A DNA stretch of 64,000 nucleotides from Clitopilus passeckerianus. Its lineage: Eukaryota > Basidiomycota > Agaricomycetes > Agaricales > Entolomataceae. The notes beneath the pieces were generated by a model, which did no database searches, had not been told where the DNA came from, and was given only the letters and a program-made list of their open reading frames with translations. The position numbers and the translations under genes are program-made. Below are positions 28,366 to 41,127 of the stretch, piece after piece (the stretch's first letter is position 1; each line of letters begins with the position of its first letter). The stretch lies in NCBI GenBank assembly GCA_944990035.1, contig CALYLX010000028.1, positions 49,905 to 113,904 on the forward strand, in the 5' to 3' direction.

Positions 28366-31300
28366 TTATCGGCTGGCCTTGAATTTCTGAGCCTTGCGCA
28401 CTGTCACTGAACTTGTGGGTGCAGCGGCGCTCTGGAAGGTGTAGCGCGAACGAAGCGTCTCGCTGTCCGGCGGCCTACTTATACTTCACTAAGTTTGTGT
28501 TCATAGTAACAGGTTACTAAAAACATACCTTGATGATGACTTGTGATCCTGACAAAGAGACATAAATCGGGAGCCATATTTGAGGTACTGACTTTGAGCG
28601 TGTATTGCTGCATCAGTGTCGGGCATTGTATCAGTGGCGACCAGGGTGAGACCCTCAATAAAGCTCTGGTAATCTACGCCAATGTCAGCAGCATATTCAA
28701 ATTTATCAATACTACTCCACTTACCAAGAGGACAAGTCACACTCAGATACTGCAAGGTAGCATCGTCGAAGACGTCCTCTTCTGATTTCAGGCGTTCCGC
28801 CCGCGTTATCTGGGTGTTTCAAGGCTCAATAAGTAGACTAGCAAGTTCAGCCTATTTTAAAACCTCACCTCTTCACGAAGCTTCCGCATCTCATTATAAA
28901 GAATGGATGCCGAATCACCATAGTTATCACTCGCTTGCTGGCGCGCTGATGCCGGCGTTTCAGGTAATTTATGGGACGAACTACTTGCATGGTTGATAGC
29001 AGATGTTTGGGACGCGCTTCCAGATGACGGAGCAGATTCTCCAAAGTCGTAGAGATCGTCCTCTTGGAAGGTCTCAATTGGATCAAAGTCAGTCGTAGGT
29101 TCTGGTTTGCCTTTGCCTTTCTTTTGCTTTTTTTGGCCCGTTTTCTTGACCCCCGTGGTCCCGGGCTTCTGTCGCCACCCGATCTTGACTTCCATTTCAT
29201 CGTCTCTGAATGCGTTGGCACCAGGCCCGACCTGTATTCGTTCGTAAGGAAATTGAACAAGTCGAGAAAAAAACTTACAAAGGCGTAGTCGGTGTTGTAA
29301 CCGGTGCCATTCTCAAGAGGCTCTACCTTCAGCACTTCCATCACCGTCAAGGTCTGCAACATCTGGTCCACAAGTTCCGGCGACAATCGAGAGGCCTTAC
29401 CATACTGAGGTTCGTTGACGTGCTTCACTCCCCGACCCCTCAGAGCCTCCCGGCACATGGTGAGCGTCAACCTGTCGTTCTGGCCTTCCACATTCTCAAC
29501 CAGGTCAAGAGCGTGATTCGCCTCTTCTGTCACGTCTTCAATGGATATGGGCGCATTGGAAGAGCAGTTATCGCATTTGGTTCCGGGGATTGTGAGACCG
29601 CAACCCTTTCGATCAAACTGCTCATCAAAGTGGGCGAGGACCTGGACACGGCGGCATTCGGTGACATTATTGCAGTAGCTGATCACAGTCCGAAGTGCTG
29701 CTAACTGCCGGTCAACAGCTTCAGGCGACGGTGGGACCCCATTTGCGTCAGGCCTCTTAATCATTCTGAAGAGTCTGCAATAATCTCCAAATGAGAAGTC
29801 TAAAGTGATTGTCAGCGACGTGCTATAACCCCCTCCTGGAAACATACACAGAATACAATCAGCTGGCTTGCCATCCCGTCCCGCCCGTCCAGTCTCTTGG
29901 TAATAACTGTACACAGCAATGAGCAATCAAGTCTTCCGGCAGTTGGCGAATGATTTACCCATCCAAGGTCTTCGGCATGCAGTGGTGCAGGACAAAACGG
30001 ACTGTTAAGGGAGCGAATTAATTACCGGTGCCGTGGAAGCAAATGGTCCTTACCGTCAGGCTTGTCAATACCCATACCAAATGCAATCTGAAAATTAATT
30101 CACTTAGCATTAGAGGCAGATTTAATTGTGAGAGAAGGCTCACCGTAGCCACAATAATGTGGATTTGCCCTTTCTGCCAATTGCTCAAGGTCTCGTCCTT
30201 TTCTTTCGTCGGCATTCCAGCATGATAATAGTGTGCCTTCAGCCCTTTCTCAGCCAACTTCCCTGAAACTGTCTCGCAGTCTTTCCTAGCTAAACAATAG
30301 ATGACGCCGGATTTATTTGGATGGGTGGCAGTGATGAATTCTATCATCTGGTCCACAACGGTCTTCTTCTTCGGCTCGATTACATATCGAAGATTCGGTC
30401 GGTTGAAAGACTGCTTGAAGAACGCACATTTATCGGTGAGTTTGAGCTGAGTTCGGATATCTGCAATCGTATTTTTGGTTGCGGTTGCCGTCAATGCCAT
30501 GATTGGTACAGTAGGATACCGTTCACGGAGAGAAGAAAGACCTTGATACTGGGAGAGCGCGATGGTTAGCAATAGTAGCCAGTATCGTAACCACACCACT
30601 CACTGCCTCACGGAAATCCTGGCCCCATGTAGAAATACAATGTGCTTCGTCGATCACAAATCTAGCCAGCTGCCTACGACTGTAGAGTGTATTGATGACA
30701 TCCTGGGCTTGATTGCTGTCTTTGAGCTTCTCTGGGGTGACATAAACCAAGCTGGGCTTTGCTTCAGCGAGCATCCGAGATTTCGCCTCCGAAGGAGAGG
30801 TTTCTGCGTTCCATAGGAGGACTTCTACGCGCTTCTCTTGAAGAGCTTGGACTTGATCCTTCATTAGAGATATCAAAGGTGATATCACTAGGGTAACGCC
30901 CTGCGTTTTACCAAGCTTGCACACAGCAGGGAGTTGATAGCATAAACTCTTGCCACCACCTGTTGGCATCAGAACAAAAACGTCCTGACCCGACAGCGTC
31001 GCGACGATTGCCTCCCGCTGGTTGTGACGAAAAGTCGTAAGCTTAAAGACAGATTGTAGTGCCTTCGTAATTTCGCGGTCGAGGGGAGTAGCAGGTTGGG
31101 TGTTAGCGACGGAATGAACAGCCTTTGTCGCAATTGCTCTCGTTGTGCGATGCTCTATATCCATAGGCACGTCTTCCATATGTGCCCAGAGATCATCGCT
31201 CGCAGGGTTCTGAGGATAATTGTCGTAGTCATCGCCATCGTCGTCAATCTCGATGGGCTCGGAGATGGTTCTTGAGCTGGTCACGGACTGAGTGCTAGTC

Positions 31301-32529
31301 CAAGCCCGCTCAGGAACCATACGATCCTCGGAGATGCTTCGCCCTACAGAGGGAAAGTTGCTTGAGCTACCTTCAAAGTAAGGTGACTGTGGTGGGAGTG
31401 TCTCGGTGGGCTGATAGTGTGCTGGCAGGGAAGAGGTATTGCCCTGCCTACCCGGAGGTGCTAGGCTCGAGCCCGACTCTTTCAGTGCAATAACTCTCTT
31501 AATAGAAGCATTGCGATCGCGAACGAGCGTCCTTCAAATGGTCAGAATTCAAGGATATCATGGAGTTGGCATGAACTACCTAATCTGGTCGACTAGGTCC
31601 ATGTCTATTATAGTGCTTTCATTGCGCTGAGATTTGAATGCCAAATCACTGATATATTCCGAAATTTCGTGATTCGCAACTTGTAGCTTTTGAAGATCCG
31701 ATGCACTTTTCTACAGGGAAGATTCAGTAAATGGATGCAAGGTAAATAGATAGAAACCTAACCTTCATGAGTTCAGCATCCCGTTCTGAAGCTGGTATTC
31801 CTGACACTGTCATTGGTGCCGGTGCAGGTGACGGTATTGTACGGGGTGCCGACGCTGGTCTATCGAATTGCGGGAAGTCGCGAGCTAGCCGTTTGAAGGG
31901 ATTGGGTTCCGGATCAGGGACCATATTCCTCCACGGCTCATCTTCAGCCATTGGGCATCCAACAGGGGCAGTAATGGAGACATGTTTCTGGGGGCTACGG
32001 GGTGGCCTGTTTGCTAGGTTCTCTTTTTCCGCGACGGAATTTGACTTCACTCGCTTAGCAGCCTGAATGGGAGCTACATCAAGTGAAGGATCCGAAGAAG
32101 TCCGCTTGACAGAGCCAGTTGGCGACGAAGATGTAGATCCACTTGAGATATCCACAATCTCACGCCTGTTGTTGATAGTACTTGATTTCAGTGCAGTGGC
32201 ATTCCTCGGCTGAGTTCCGGTTCGTGGTTTGCCAAATCCAGGGGTTGAGAAGGTGGGTAACGATGTACCTAACATATCAATGAGTATGGTGAGCATTATT
32301 TATTTGAAAAAACTTCTTGAAAGAACCTTACTTGTTGAAGAGGGTCCCGCGGAAGCATTGGAGAGTGATGGTTTGAATTTGGGCTAAGTAAAGGTCATTT
32401 TTTGTAAGCATATGGCTGAAAAATCGAACAAACCTTTTTTGTGGAGGAAGTTATCGATACTTTCTGCACGCTTCCACCCTTTGTCTGCATCCCGAGCACC
32501 TCTTCGAGGTTGTTCTTTGGTGGCAGCAT
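28366..32529 (-). CDS. RecQ-family DNA helicase (BLM/Sgs1 type)
   Basis: A 3'-5' DNA helicase for recombination intermediates and replication-fork repair in the nucleus. The start ATG at 32529 (MLPPKNNLEEVLGMQTKGGS) opens a long disordered, Ser-rich N-terminus. The core has FRHNQREAIVATLSGQDVFV, MPTGGGKSLCYQLPA (I), the Walker B FVIDEAHCIST (II), MALTATATKNTI (III), GVIYCLARKDCE (IV) and YYQETGRAGRDGKP (VI). The RecQ-C zinc site follows as CRRVQVLAHFDE with GCG and CDNC, then winged-helix sequence and a degenerate HRDC domain split by an intron (ATLQYLSVTCPL; DYQSFIEGL; KYGSRFMSLCQ). It ends VRKAQKFKASR at TAA 28366-28368. It is divergent from NUF2 (123 bp). Confidence 0.93.
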
Positions 32530-32652
32530 GGGGGTCGGTAATTAACCCAGCAATTGAGCAGAGTGTGACAAGTCACAGACGCGTCGCGTGTCTCACGTGA
32601 TCGCGTCTTTCTCAATCAACTACCCTCACCGTCGCGTTCAGGCCCTGCGACG

Positions 32653-34450
32653 TTGTACAGAATGCCGCCGAAGGGAACAAATTCAGATACTATCGGTATA
32701 CCGGAAATAGTAGAATGGATGAATGGGTGGGGCTTGAAATGCACGCCACAGCATCTCACTCATCCCAGGCCCGACTGGGTCGAAGACACTATGCTTGAAT
32801 GTGTAAATCGCGCCATGCACATCGACAGTACAACTCAGTTTGCGGAGCCAATTGAGGGCGCTTTGACGAGCTGTGGGACTGAAGAAGACTTTAAGGTGAG
32901 CTGAGTTCGATCTATAAAGCTCGAGGATGAAAGCTCAAGTAGTCTAGGATTATTACGCAGCTACGCTCAACCTGAGCATGAAGCAACACCACATGTGAGT
33001 GTAGAAAGTGTTATTTTTGAAATGATACCGATAACTATCTATAACCAGATCCAAACTCGCCAGGGCCGCCTGCATTGATGACTTCACGACAAGGGACATA
33101 TCACATCCAGAGTCTGCACGTCTGGTCTACATACTCGCCGGGTTCATCAATTTCTTCAAATATATCGATGAGGAATGCTTGAAATACGTCAAGCAACTCT
33201 ATGATGACTCGGAAGCATCCATCGTAGACCGTGATAAGGCCGCTGATGAGGTTACTGAACTTCAAAAGAAGGTTGCTGAGCTCAAGTTAGTTCCCTCCTG
33301 CACCTTTGGTATACTCTGACCGATTCAACATGTTAAAATAGAACGAGAATTGCACAAAATGAACCAAAATGTGAACAGCTCAAAGCCGAGAACAGCGCCC
33401 TATTCTCAAAGATGATTGCAACGAAAGATCTGCAAACAGCAGCAGTCGGCGAAATCAAAGCTCTTAAGGACGAGAAGAATTCTCTTTTGGAACGTAAAGT
33501 GAGCGAATGTTGTGTTCAGGATGGTATAATTGCTTGACGTCTGCTCTAGGAAGCCTTGAACGGAGAGATTACAGGCATTTCAGACAACATCAATCGCACG
33601 AAGGCACGCATAGTCCAGTCACCAGAACGTATCAAACGCACAATCAATGTTATGAGCACAACCGCTTTCGAGGACAAGAAAATAGTTTCTCTGCAGGAAG
33701 CAAAAGCCAGGGACCTGCAAGCCAAGATAACGGCTCTCACCGCCCTTGAGCAGGTCAGCGAATACCCAGTACCCTCCGGTCTATGCAGCTTATCGTAACC
33801 CCTTTCAGGATCTTCGTGGCTGCGTGGAGCAGCTCCAAACCATAGAACGAGAAGTGAAATCCCTTCGCATATCGCAGAAGGAATTAGCCGACGTCAAGGA
33901 TCATCTGGATGACAAGAATATCGAGAGTCAAGAGCTTAAGCTACGTGCGGAGGTCAGTGGTGCTCGCCGTGGCAACAAAAATGTGGGACTAACCAGTTGA
34001 ACCCGACGCCAGCGAGTCGCCAAGCAGCTATCGAATGCTCATGAAAAACTGGAAAGGGCTCAACGACACGCTGAGGAGAAGAAGCTTGCCAGTCAACGGA
34101 CCATTGAAAGGCTGCAACAGGAGTACGATGAGATGGTCGCCGAGCGTCGAGACAACGATAAGCAAGTGGAGGAGCTAAGAGCAGAAGCAAGCGGGATTGA
34201 GAAAAAGGTTAGGACATTCATCTTTGCTTCAAGACTGGCGTAAATAACATGTCCCCTGTCTTTTAGATGTCGGAGCATCTACGAACGAGCGAGAACGAGC
34301 TGAACGATCTTCTTGCTGAATACTGGGCTATCCGACATGGTTCAGGTATGGACACTTCTGCTCAGAGGAAGTCGAGTGCTAACGTCTTCCACAGAAGTGT
34401 ATATGGAAACTTTGGCGAACAAACTGAATATGCGCGTCACAGCCGAGTAA
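32653..34450 (+). CDS. NUF2: Kinetochore NDC80-complex subunit NUF2
   Basis: Partner of NDC80 in microtubule attachment of kinetochores. The N-terminus (MYRMPPKGTN, start at 32653 or 32662) leads into a calponin-homology-like domain: IPEIVEWMNGWGLKCTPQHL, HPRPDWVEDTMLECV, and exon 4 with YILAGFINFFKYIDEE, a strongly conserved Nuf2 block. The remainder is continuous heptad-rich coiled coil over at least six exons (LRGCVEQLQTIEREVKSLRI; MSEHLRTSENELNDLLAEYW) and ends NKLNMRVTAE at TAA 34448-34450. The length is about 460 residues, normal for the family. It is tail-to-tail with the ING gene, with about 80 bp between stop codons. Confidence 0.93.
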
Positions 34451-34530
34451 CTTGGATTATGAATCATATCGATGGGAGATCCATTGAAGGATATATGTAC
34501 AATATAATATGATCCACATTCATCTCTGTA

Positions 34531-35859
34531 CTACCTACGTCTCCGTCGTGAGGCTGACGAACGTCGTTTTCCCTTCTGTGCATGCAGTCTTGGGAGACAT
34601 TGAGGACAACACCAATCCACATTTTCATGGGGTAATTCTTTCCAGCCTAGGCAAGCAATATGAAACTAAAAACGCAGTTAAATATCATTGTGAAAATACA
34701 GGTGATGATGCTTACCCATTCAATCTCACAACCCTCCACGTCGCACGCAATCATCTGTGCATTCGCGCATAAGTCAGGTGAAAGAGATCTGGAAGCATTT
34801 GCTCACGTCTCCATAAGATTTCTGTTGGCAGGTACAGTACAATTCTTCAGTATCCGGTTCTTGATCCCCCGCAGAACCAAGGAGCAGCTTAACCTTTGGG
34901 CCTCCCTCCGTAGCATTTTCTGGCTTGTTTGTTGAGGCACCCTTTGGTCTTCCCCTGCGTTTTCGGCCTTGAAATGCATTCTCATGCGCCTCATCCCCAC
35001 CCTCGGCATTGGTAGTATTTGTAGGAACTGAGCTATCTTCCTCGTCGATTTTATACGGGTTGATCAATGGCGGCATCCAAGTTGCAGGTGCAACGCTGAG
35101 AATCTCATCTTCGGAGGAGATACCAGACTTAATCATCGTCTGTTGTTGCTCCTTGATTGCTTGTTCCAGTATTCTGACTTGTCGGTCTACCTGCAAGTTG
35201 TCAGATGCGACGTGAATGGAATAATAGATATGACTTACAGAGCTGTACGCAGCCTCAGCAACATTCAACTTTTCCTCTGAGGCTCGTATATAGTTCTCTG
35301 TTAAGGAGGTAATCTGAGATAGCATAGCACGCGTGCCTTTTGGCTCAAGACCTGCTGCAGTCTGCCTCTCTGGAGGCCGTTCATTTATCGCCATAGGTTC
35401 GGTATCCGGCGCAGACCCGCTGTTGGCTTGAGGATCCTCTTCGATAGGTGCCGAATTTTCCTTCAGTCTTTCTTGAAGCTTTATACGTGTTGAAACGTAG
35501 TCATTGACTACTGACAGCAGCGCTGCAGTATGGCCTGAAACAGTCATTCAGCTTGGTAAAGTGCGGATTCTCTGGCTAACCACAAACCTGCGACTTGACG
35601 ATCCAGTTCCTCTAAGAGTGTATACTGTCGATGTAACGTCAACGGCAGCTGCTCGATGGCTAAATTGAAGGTAAATATTGAGCTACTGAACGAAACCAAG
35701 AATCGACGAACCTTCATAATGCTCCTCTCTGAATGCATCCCAAACGCGCTTCTCTTTCTCTAGTTGTTCTTCCCCATCGACGTCTTCGCCCTCTTGAACG
35801 TCAACGACTTCCTCTAGTCTGGCTGCTGGCCGTCCACGCTTTCGTTTTTGACCTGCCAT
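34531..35859 (-). CDS. ING-family chromatin protein with PHD finger
   Basis: Histone-mark reader of HAT or HDAC complexes. The start ATG at 35859 gives MAGQKRKRGRPAARLEEVVD. The ING N-domain follows (EQLPLTLHRQYTLLEELDRQ; later RQVRILEQAIKEQQQTM), then an AT-hook-like basic stretch (GRKRRGRPKGA) and the PHD finger. The finger is complete only after two introns are removed: CTCQQKSYGD, then a small exon MIACDVEGCEIEW (34720-34770 region), then a last exon FHIACLGWKELP and WCCPQCLPRL, giving a full Cys4-His-Cys3 set. The protein ends in a basic tail, SSASRRRRR, at TAG 34531-34533. Histone H3K4me3 binding is family knowledge. Confidence 0.9.
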
Positions 35860-36104
35860 GGCTTAGTGCTAAGGTCAATTGTGTTGACTAATCGAGCACC
35901 TGCCACCACGAGGCAGCCATCAACAGATGCCCACACCGTTGACGATCGCGTTAATCACGATGATGTGACTGCTGCTCTTCCTTCAGTGCTTTCTATATCC
36001 ATAAAGGCCTCGCAGTTCTGCATTTATTTACCGTAACGACCCCCCCGAAAACTTAGTCGAAAAAGAACTAGTCTAAGACCTCCCGTGGTCGGTAATCCTC
36101 GAGA

Positions 36105-38465
36105 TGAGAGGTGCAACAGCGATCCGAACAAGCTCAGGCGCTCTTCAGGTAGCTAGCAACTTCTCAGGCATACCGGGGCTCAGTGCGGCTGCGTTCGCCC
36201 TCGAAGGAATAGCTCAGGCCTGTGACGATCTTCGGGTAGCAAAGGTTAGCCCACGAGTTTAACCATATTACCTTTCAATACTGACTCCTAGGAATGCATT
36301 TAGAAAAGAGGGAAGCAGATCACCAACAAATGCACCCAGCTTCTCATTTCTCTTGACGAGCAATCCTCGGCGCTGGTGGGTACACAGCTACAGGAAAAGG
36401 CCGATGAGGTGTCAATGTATGATCTATCATGGAACCTACTCATGACCCCAGCAGCTGACGCAGGTCCTTAGGGTTTTCGAAACGATTTTGGGCAGGGTGA
36501 GACGGTACTCTCGCTACAGTCGTGCTATGTACATCTGTAAGTCGGCATTCTATTGCTCGCTCCGACGTCATTCTCAGTTATCGTAGGGAAGAGCGACGAA
36601 ATTAAAGAGACTTTGGAACAGTGCAACCATGAACTGGACCTAGCCATGGATAAATACAAGGTCAGAGCTCGGCTTGCTTCCTCTTCCATATCAGCTAACC
36701 ATGTTATAGTTGAGGTGTGATCTGATCCCGGCGTCAGTCTTGACCATTGCTGATCAATGCCAGCGCATTGGGACAGCTCCATGCCACCCATCTAGAAGCC
36801 GAAGCCATAGCTCGCGCCGAGAGGGCTGAAATGAAGGAGTTAATTCATCAGCTCCTGGCTAAAGGCGATCTCCAGCAAGTCCGAGATCTGCAAGACTCCG
36901 GAGCCACGGTAGCTCAGATGATAATGGAAGAGGGTCAAAACGTAGGAGCTTACGTTTGGCTCAGACTTCATCGATCAATTCATATGGTACCTCCAGGAAC
37001 TCCGTTCCTTGCGAGAGAACAACTCACGGCAGAGCACTCTGGTGGTGGCAGACATTCGTTGCGAATCACCGACGGAATCAGATTCTCCAAACCCTCAAGA
37101 CAGCCAACGCTATCTAGAGTATCAACGAGGGCTGCTTCAGCTGCACCAGGTGACTGGGATTCCACCAAGCGTAAAAGTCCTTAATGGGGAGGTCAAGAAA
37201 GAGGGTGATCTTGCCATTGCCGGTGGTGTCTACAGCGACATATGGCATGGGACTTGGCTGGGATCCGAAAAGGTGAAGAACTACCTATCCTCAGTTATCT
37301 GCGGCTGCATTCTACCCTTCATAACCACAGGTTGCACTTAAGGCTCTGCGAAATATTAAAGCGTCCGATCCCAAAGCCAAGAGGGTGCGCGAACTTTTTC
37401 TTGAGATGACTGCGAGCTCAGATCACATTGATTCGACGCAGCGGTTCGAGAGAGAGATCCATGTATGGTCGAAGCTTAAGAGCCCGCATGTATTGGCGTT
37501 CTTCGGTATTGTCACCGACCAAGGCCAACATATCCACATGGTGAATTTACTCAAAAGTGTGTTGCGTTTGTTTGTTGACGATTTCGTAGGTATCGCCCTG
37601 GCAAGAAAACGGTAACGTCCTTGAGTGAGTGTTTCGCCTTACTGTTCAGCCCTCCTCCTTCTTGACTATGGCTGCAGATACGTCAAGCATAATCCCAAGG
37701 CCAATCGTTTGCACTTGGTTAGTTCCCAACCTGGTAGTCTCTGGGACTTGCCTGACCAACTTTGAGATAGTGCTCTGGAGCAGCCCAAGGACTAGAATAT
37801 CTACATGAACATGGTGTTATACACGGAAATGGTGGGTGCATACTTCAGGCTTTCAAAATACTGGCTTATTCCTCTCGCTAGTGAAATGCGTAAGTTCACC
37901 GGCTTTGACATTTATTTGGACTCCGGACTGAGTATTCAAGTAGACCAATATCCTTGTCTCGATTGAAGTGAGTATGGAGACCTTTAGCCTATCCCAACTT
38001 ACTGACCATTTGCAGGGAGAAGCATGCATCTGTGACTTTGGCATGTCAAAAGTGGTCGAAGATGTGACCGAGAAAAGCGCTTCCGCTACACTAACACACT
38101 CAGGGAGCGCACGTTGGCTGGCGCCGGAACTCATTGAAGGGCTTGAATCCTCTCCAACCTTCGAGACCGATACTTATTCTTTTGCAATGGCAATGCTGGA
38201 GCTCATGACTGGTCAGCGACCATTTGCCGAGCTCCGGCGGGATGCATCTGTGATACGCGCCATCGTTATAGAGAGACGAGCTCCACCTCGACCTCGGGAT
38301 TGTCGTTGGGTGACGGACGGGATGTGGGCGCTCTTGACATCCTGCTGGCAGGCACCCGCAAGTAAACGTCCACCTATGAAGGAGGTCTCTGCAACTGTCC
38401 AGGAGATTGACGCCAAGGAGGCTGGGGAGGGAAGAGGAGGGGATGCCATGGATATATCGGAATGA
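36105..38465 (+). CDS. TKL kinase-like protein with MLKL-like N-terminus and HGN catalytic loop
   Basis: The N-terminal half (from MRGATAIRTSSGALQVASNF at 36105) is helical and matches the MLKL_NTD-type bundle common in mushroom kinases; the C-terminal half is a TKL-type kinase fold. Seen in order: VALKALRNIK (VAIK lysine kept), REIHVWSKLKSPHVLAFFGI, GLEYLHEHGVIHGNVKCTNI, ACICDFGMSK (DFG kept), GSARWLAPELI and DTYSFAMAMLELMTGQRPFA. The catalytic loop reads HGNVKxxN where active members read HGDIKxxN, so the catalytic Asp is Asn. VKC is encoded by an 8-nt microexon (37882-37889) flanked by GT-AG introns. It ends at TGA 38463-38465. It is probably a pseudokinase or a weak kinase. Partners are unknown. 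Confidence 0.85.
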
Positions 38466-40564
38466 TACACGCCTCCTTCCCTATCCACGTTGAAATATGT
38501 TGCATATTTTTCTGGAGCTTTATGTACATTCGTATAATAGCTTTCTTGTTTTCGTAAGTCATTCTCCCAAAATACATCCTACTACTATTCGACATGAATG
38601 GAGGCGGAAGTAACAAGGAAAGAAGGCGTCTCGCTCTGTGTTATTTCTAGAGGAATAACAAGAGGAGTAAGAAACGAAATTGACAAACATGATTCAACTC
38701 CGATGGTCCACTGTAATAGGGGCACACACAAACGGCCATCCTAAACCTCGTTTCCGAACTCATCAAACAGGACAGAAAATAAAGCAACAGAATGCTAACC
38801 CTTGCCATTTTTTGTGCGAAGCTTGGCTGTCGTATTTCCGGAGAAGCATGAAATACGCTTCGGTCGCCTCCCAGAATTTCCAACAAAGGCCACGACTTCT
38901 CCTACTGGTCGCCTCTCGCCCGGCTTTCGGACCCTCTGAACAAGCCCGAAATTCCAGAGTATCCAATCGACTAAAGGCCCCGTCGACCAGCCGGGTCATT
39001 TCAAATACGGGACTGGGCGAAGGCCGCGAGGCCCATTCTGATGTCGACCTCAACCAACAACCAGCAATGCATAGTTCCCCCAGCGCCGGGAAGAAAACTC
39101 AGTCGACACTTTTCCTACCCCATTCCATTATAAGGGATAATGGAAGGTTGCGAGAGGGCAGGAGGCGCTACTTCCTGAGCTGGTCTATGCTCAGCACCGA
39201 GTACGCAGTGGCCCGACAGCGCGCCCTAGCAAAAGCAAGTGCCTACAGCGCCATCGACGGTCCATACAGTGTTTTCCACAATGTCGGGCCACATGAGGAA
39301 TACACCCATTGCGTATTCCGTAGGCGATTGCAGTCATGCGCGGCCCTGCATGATAGGGGACATCCTTAATACTTCGGACCAGGAGTTGTCTTCATCCCCT
39401 GCCCGTCCCAATTTCTGAAGCCCTGGATCGGCGAAGCTTCGCTTTATCCATATTCCAAGCCCTATATCACCTGAAAACCTGAAAACCTGGCAATATCCCA
39501 GTCCCGCGGCATCCTTGTCACTCTCCCTAAGAAATCCAATAGCAAAGCCCGACGATGGTTAGCGATTTCACCCGGAGTCCAACATTTGCAAATGCTCACC
39601 ATGGAAATGCAGGAAGCTGATCTCTAAAATGGAAGCAGTCTTTACCAGCGAAGAATAGCGGTCACGATGGCATTTTCGGGGAGAAAACATAGCCGGGCAC
39701 CAGCCATCTAACAGGCGAGTAATTTTAAGATCTCAGAGGTCCTAGGGGTTGACGATGGCAGAGATAGTAAAGAAACGACCAAGCTTGACGAATGTGCTGC
39801 CAGTGATGTCCCGATTGTCATGGGCCCCATGTCGTCTTACTTTTACAAGCGCTCAGCCATCTCATGACTGATAGGCCAGCCACTCAATCTCCTGATGCAT
39901 ATAAACCAGTATCTTGTCCTCCTTTGCCACCGAATAGCCTCCAGATGCACGCCCAGGAAGATGGCTCGATAGGGAGAGCTAACAGCTTGTGCCCAGGAAA
40001 TTTCCGAGTTTCCTGGATCCATGTGCTGCCCCAGAATGCTGCCATCTCACTCTGAAAAGAGCACAAGGGTTAGAACCTATGTCGTGCCCACCGACCTGTC
40101 ACAGATAAGCTCACGAAACCTGCGGCCTGTGCTCCCGTATGACTGAAGATACCTGGCGAAAGCCCAGAGGCGCCTAAATTGCCACCAGCCTCACATGCTG
40201 TGCTGCGGCCTCGGCTTCATTTGACTGACGAGGTTTGTCCTCTTCGCTACCGTTACGGCTATGAACTCATGAGAATCTGCCATCCAGTTGCACACGTGTG
40301 GCGAGTCGAGAGCGAGGTGGAAGGTCACCTCCACGATGACAGGAATGATCAACAAACACGGCCATCCTTACGTGAGGGGCCCAAACCTTATACCAGGCAT
40401 ACACTCAAAACGTAGCCTGGGTCAACGTCGACAAAATCCTTTTCAATGGACTTAGTTCGGAGTGAACATTCTTTCGGACCCCGTCATGTCAAGCGATCGT
40501 GCTCTCTTCCCGGTTTCGACAACACTGTGTCCCGTGAACCTTCGGGGGTCTCTCGGGGTTCCCC
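38466..40564. other. Long stretch without a recognised gene
   Basis: The longest plus frame (38680-39369, 229 codons) has an unnatural composition and no recognised motif, and the opposite strand is also open in pieces, as expected of chance frames in GC-balanced DNA. Short tracts such as the directly repeated CCTGAAAA at about 39471-39487 are seen. No transposon ends, tRNA or conserved domain was found. It may be regulatory DNA or old, unrecognisable mobile DNA. Confidence 0.5.
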
Positions 40565-40822
40565 TCATTCATTCGCTTTCCACGCCCCGAAACCCTTATC
40601 CCACGTTGCTTGAATGTGTTGGGAAACCTTTTCCCAGAAAGCTCCCGGGTTGATGATGAACTCGCAGACACGCAAGTTCCCTTCCCTGACCGACGAATCC
40701 CTGTTTGGCCGCGGTTCTGAAATGACCATCGCGCCTTCCGAAGCGGAGATGAACCGCCTTTCAACGGGGATATTCAGGCAGAGAATACGGAGATTTGGAC
40801 GAACTTGCCGAACGACGATCAT
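40565..40822 (-). pseudogene. Orphan coding-like fragment
   Basis: A minus-strand frame (ATG at 40822, with the frame open a further about 80 bp upstream) has natural protein composition, for example RPNLRILCLNIPVERRFI and VCEFIINPGAFWEKVSQHIQ, ending ATWDKGFGAWKANE. No partner exon or family could be recognised. It could be the last exon of an undetected gene or a relic. Confidence 0.25.
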
Positions 40823-41127
40823 TCCAGATCGATAATTTAAGCATTGCGCAGGTCCCTTGAGGGAAAGGCTCGATTTTTTACGTTTACTCGTTCATTTGAT
40901 AACCACGTTTTGATACCGAGCTTACCCCCTTCTTCCGAGTGATTTGCGAGAGGGTTTTTGTTCGAAAATTACTCACGGGCACTCATAGCCCCACTTCACA
41001 GAAGTCCTCAAGTGGCCGCGTGCTAGGGGGAAGCAAAACAAAATGACATTCACGAAAACTACAAAGCACAATGGAAATATAAATGGAAAGTATAGAAAAT
41101 GAAAAAAAGTCAAGTTCAGTAAAAAGT

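Noticed and set aside
38680..39369. 229-codon plus-strand open frame
   Set aside because: No motif, odd composition rich in Arg/Ser/His, overlapped by open frames on the other strand; looks like chance.
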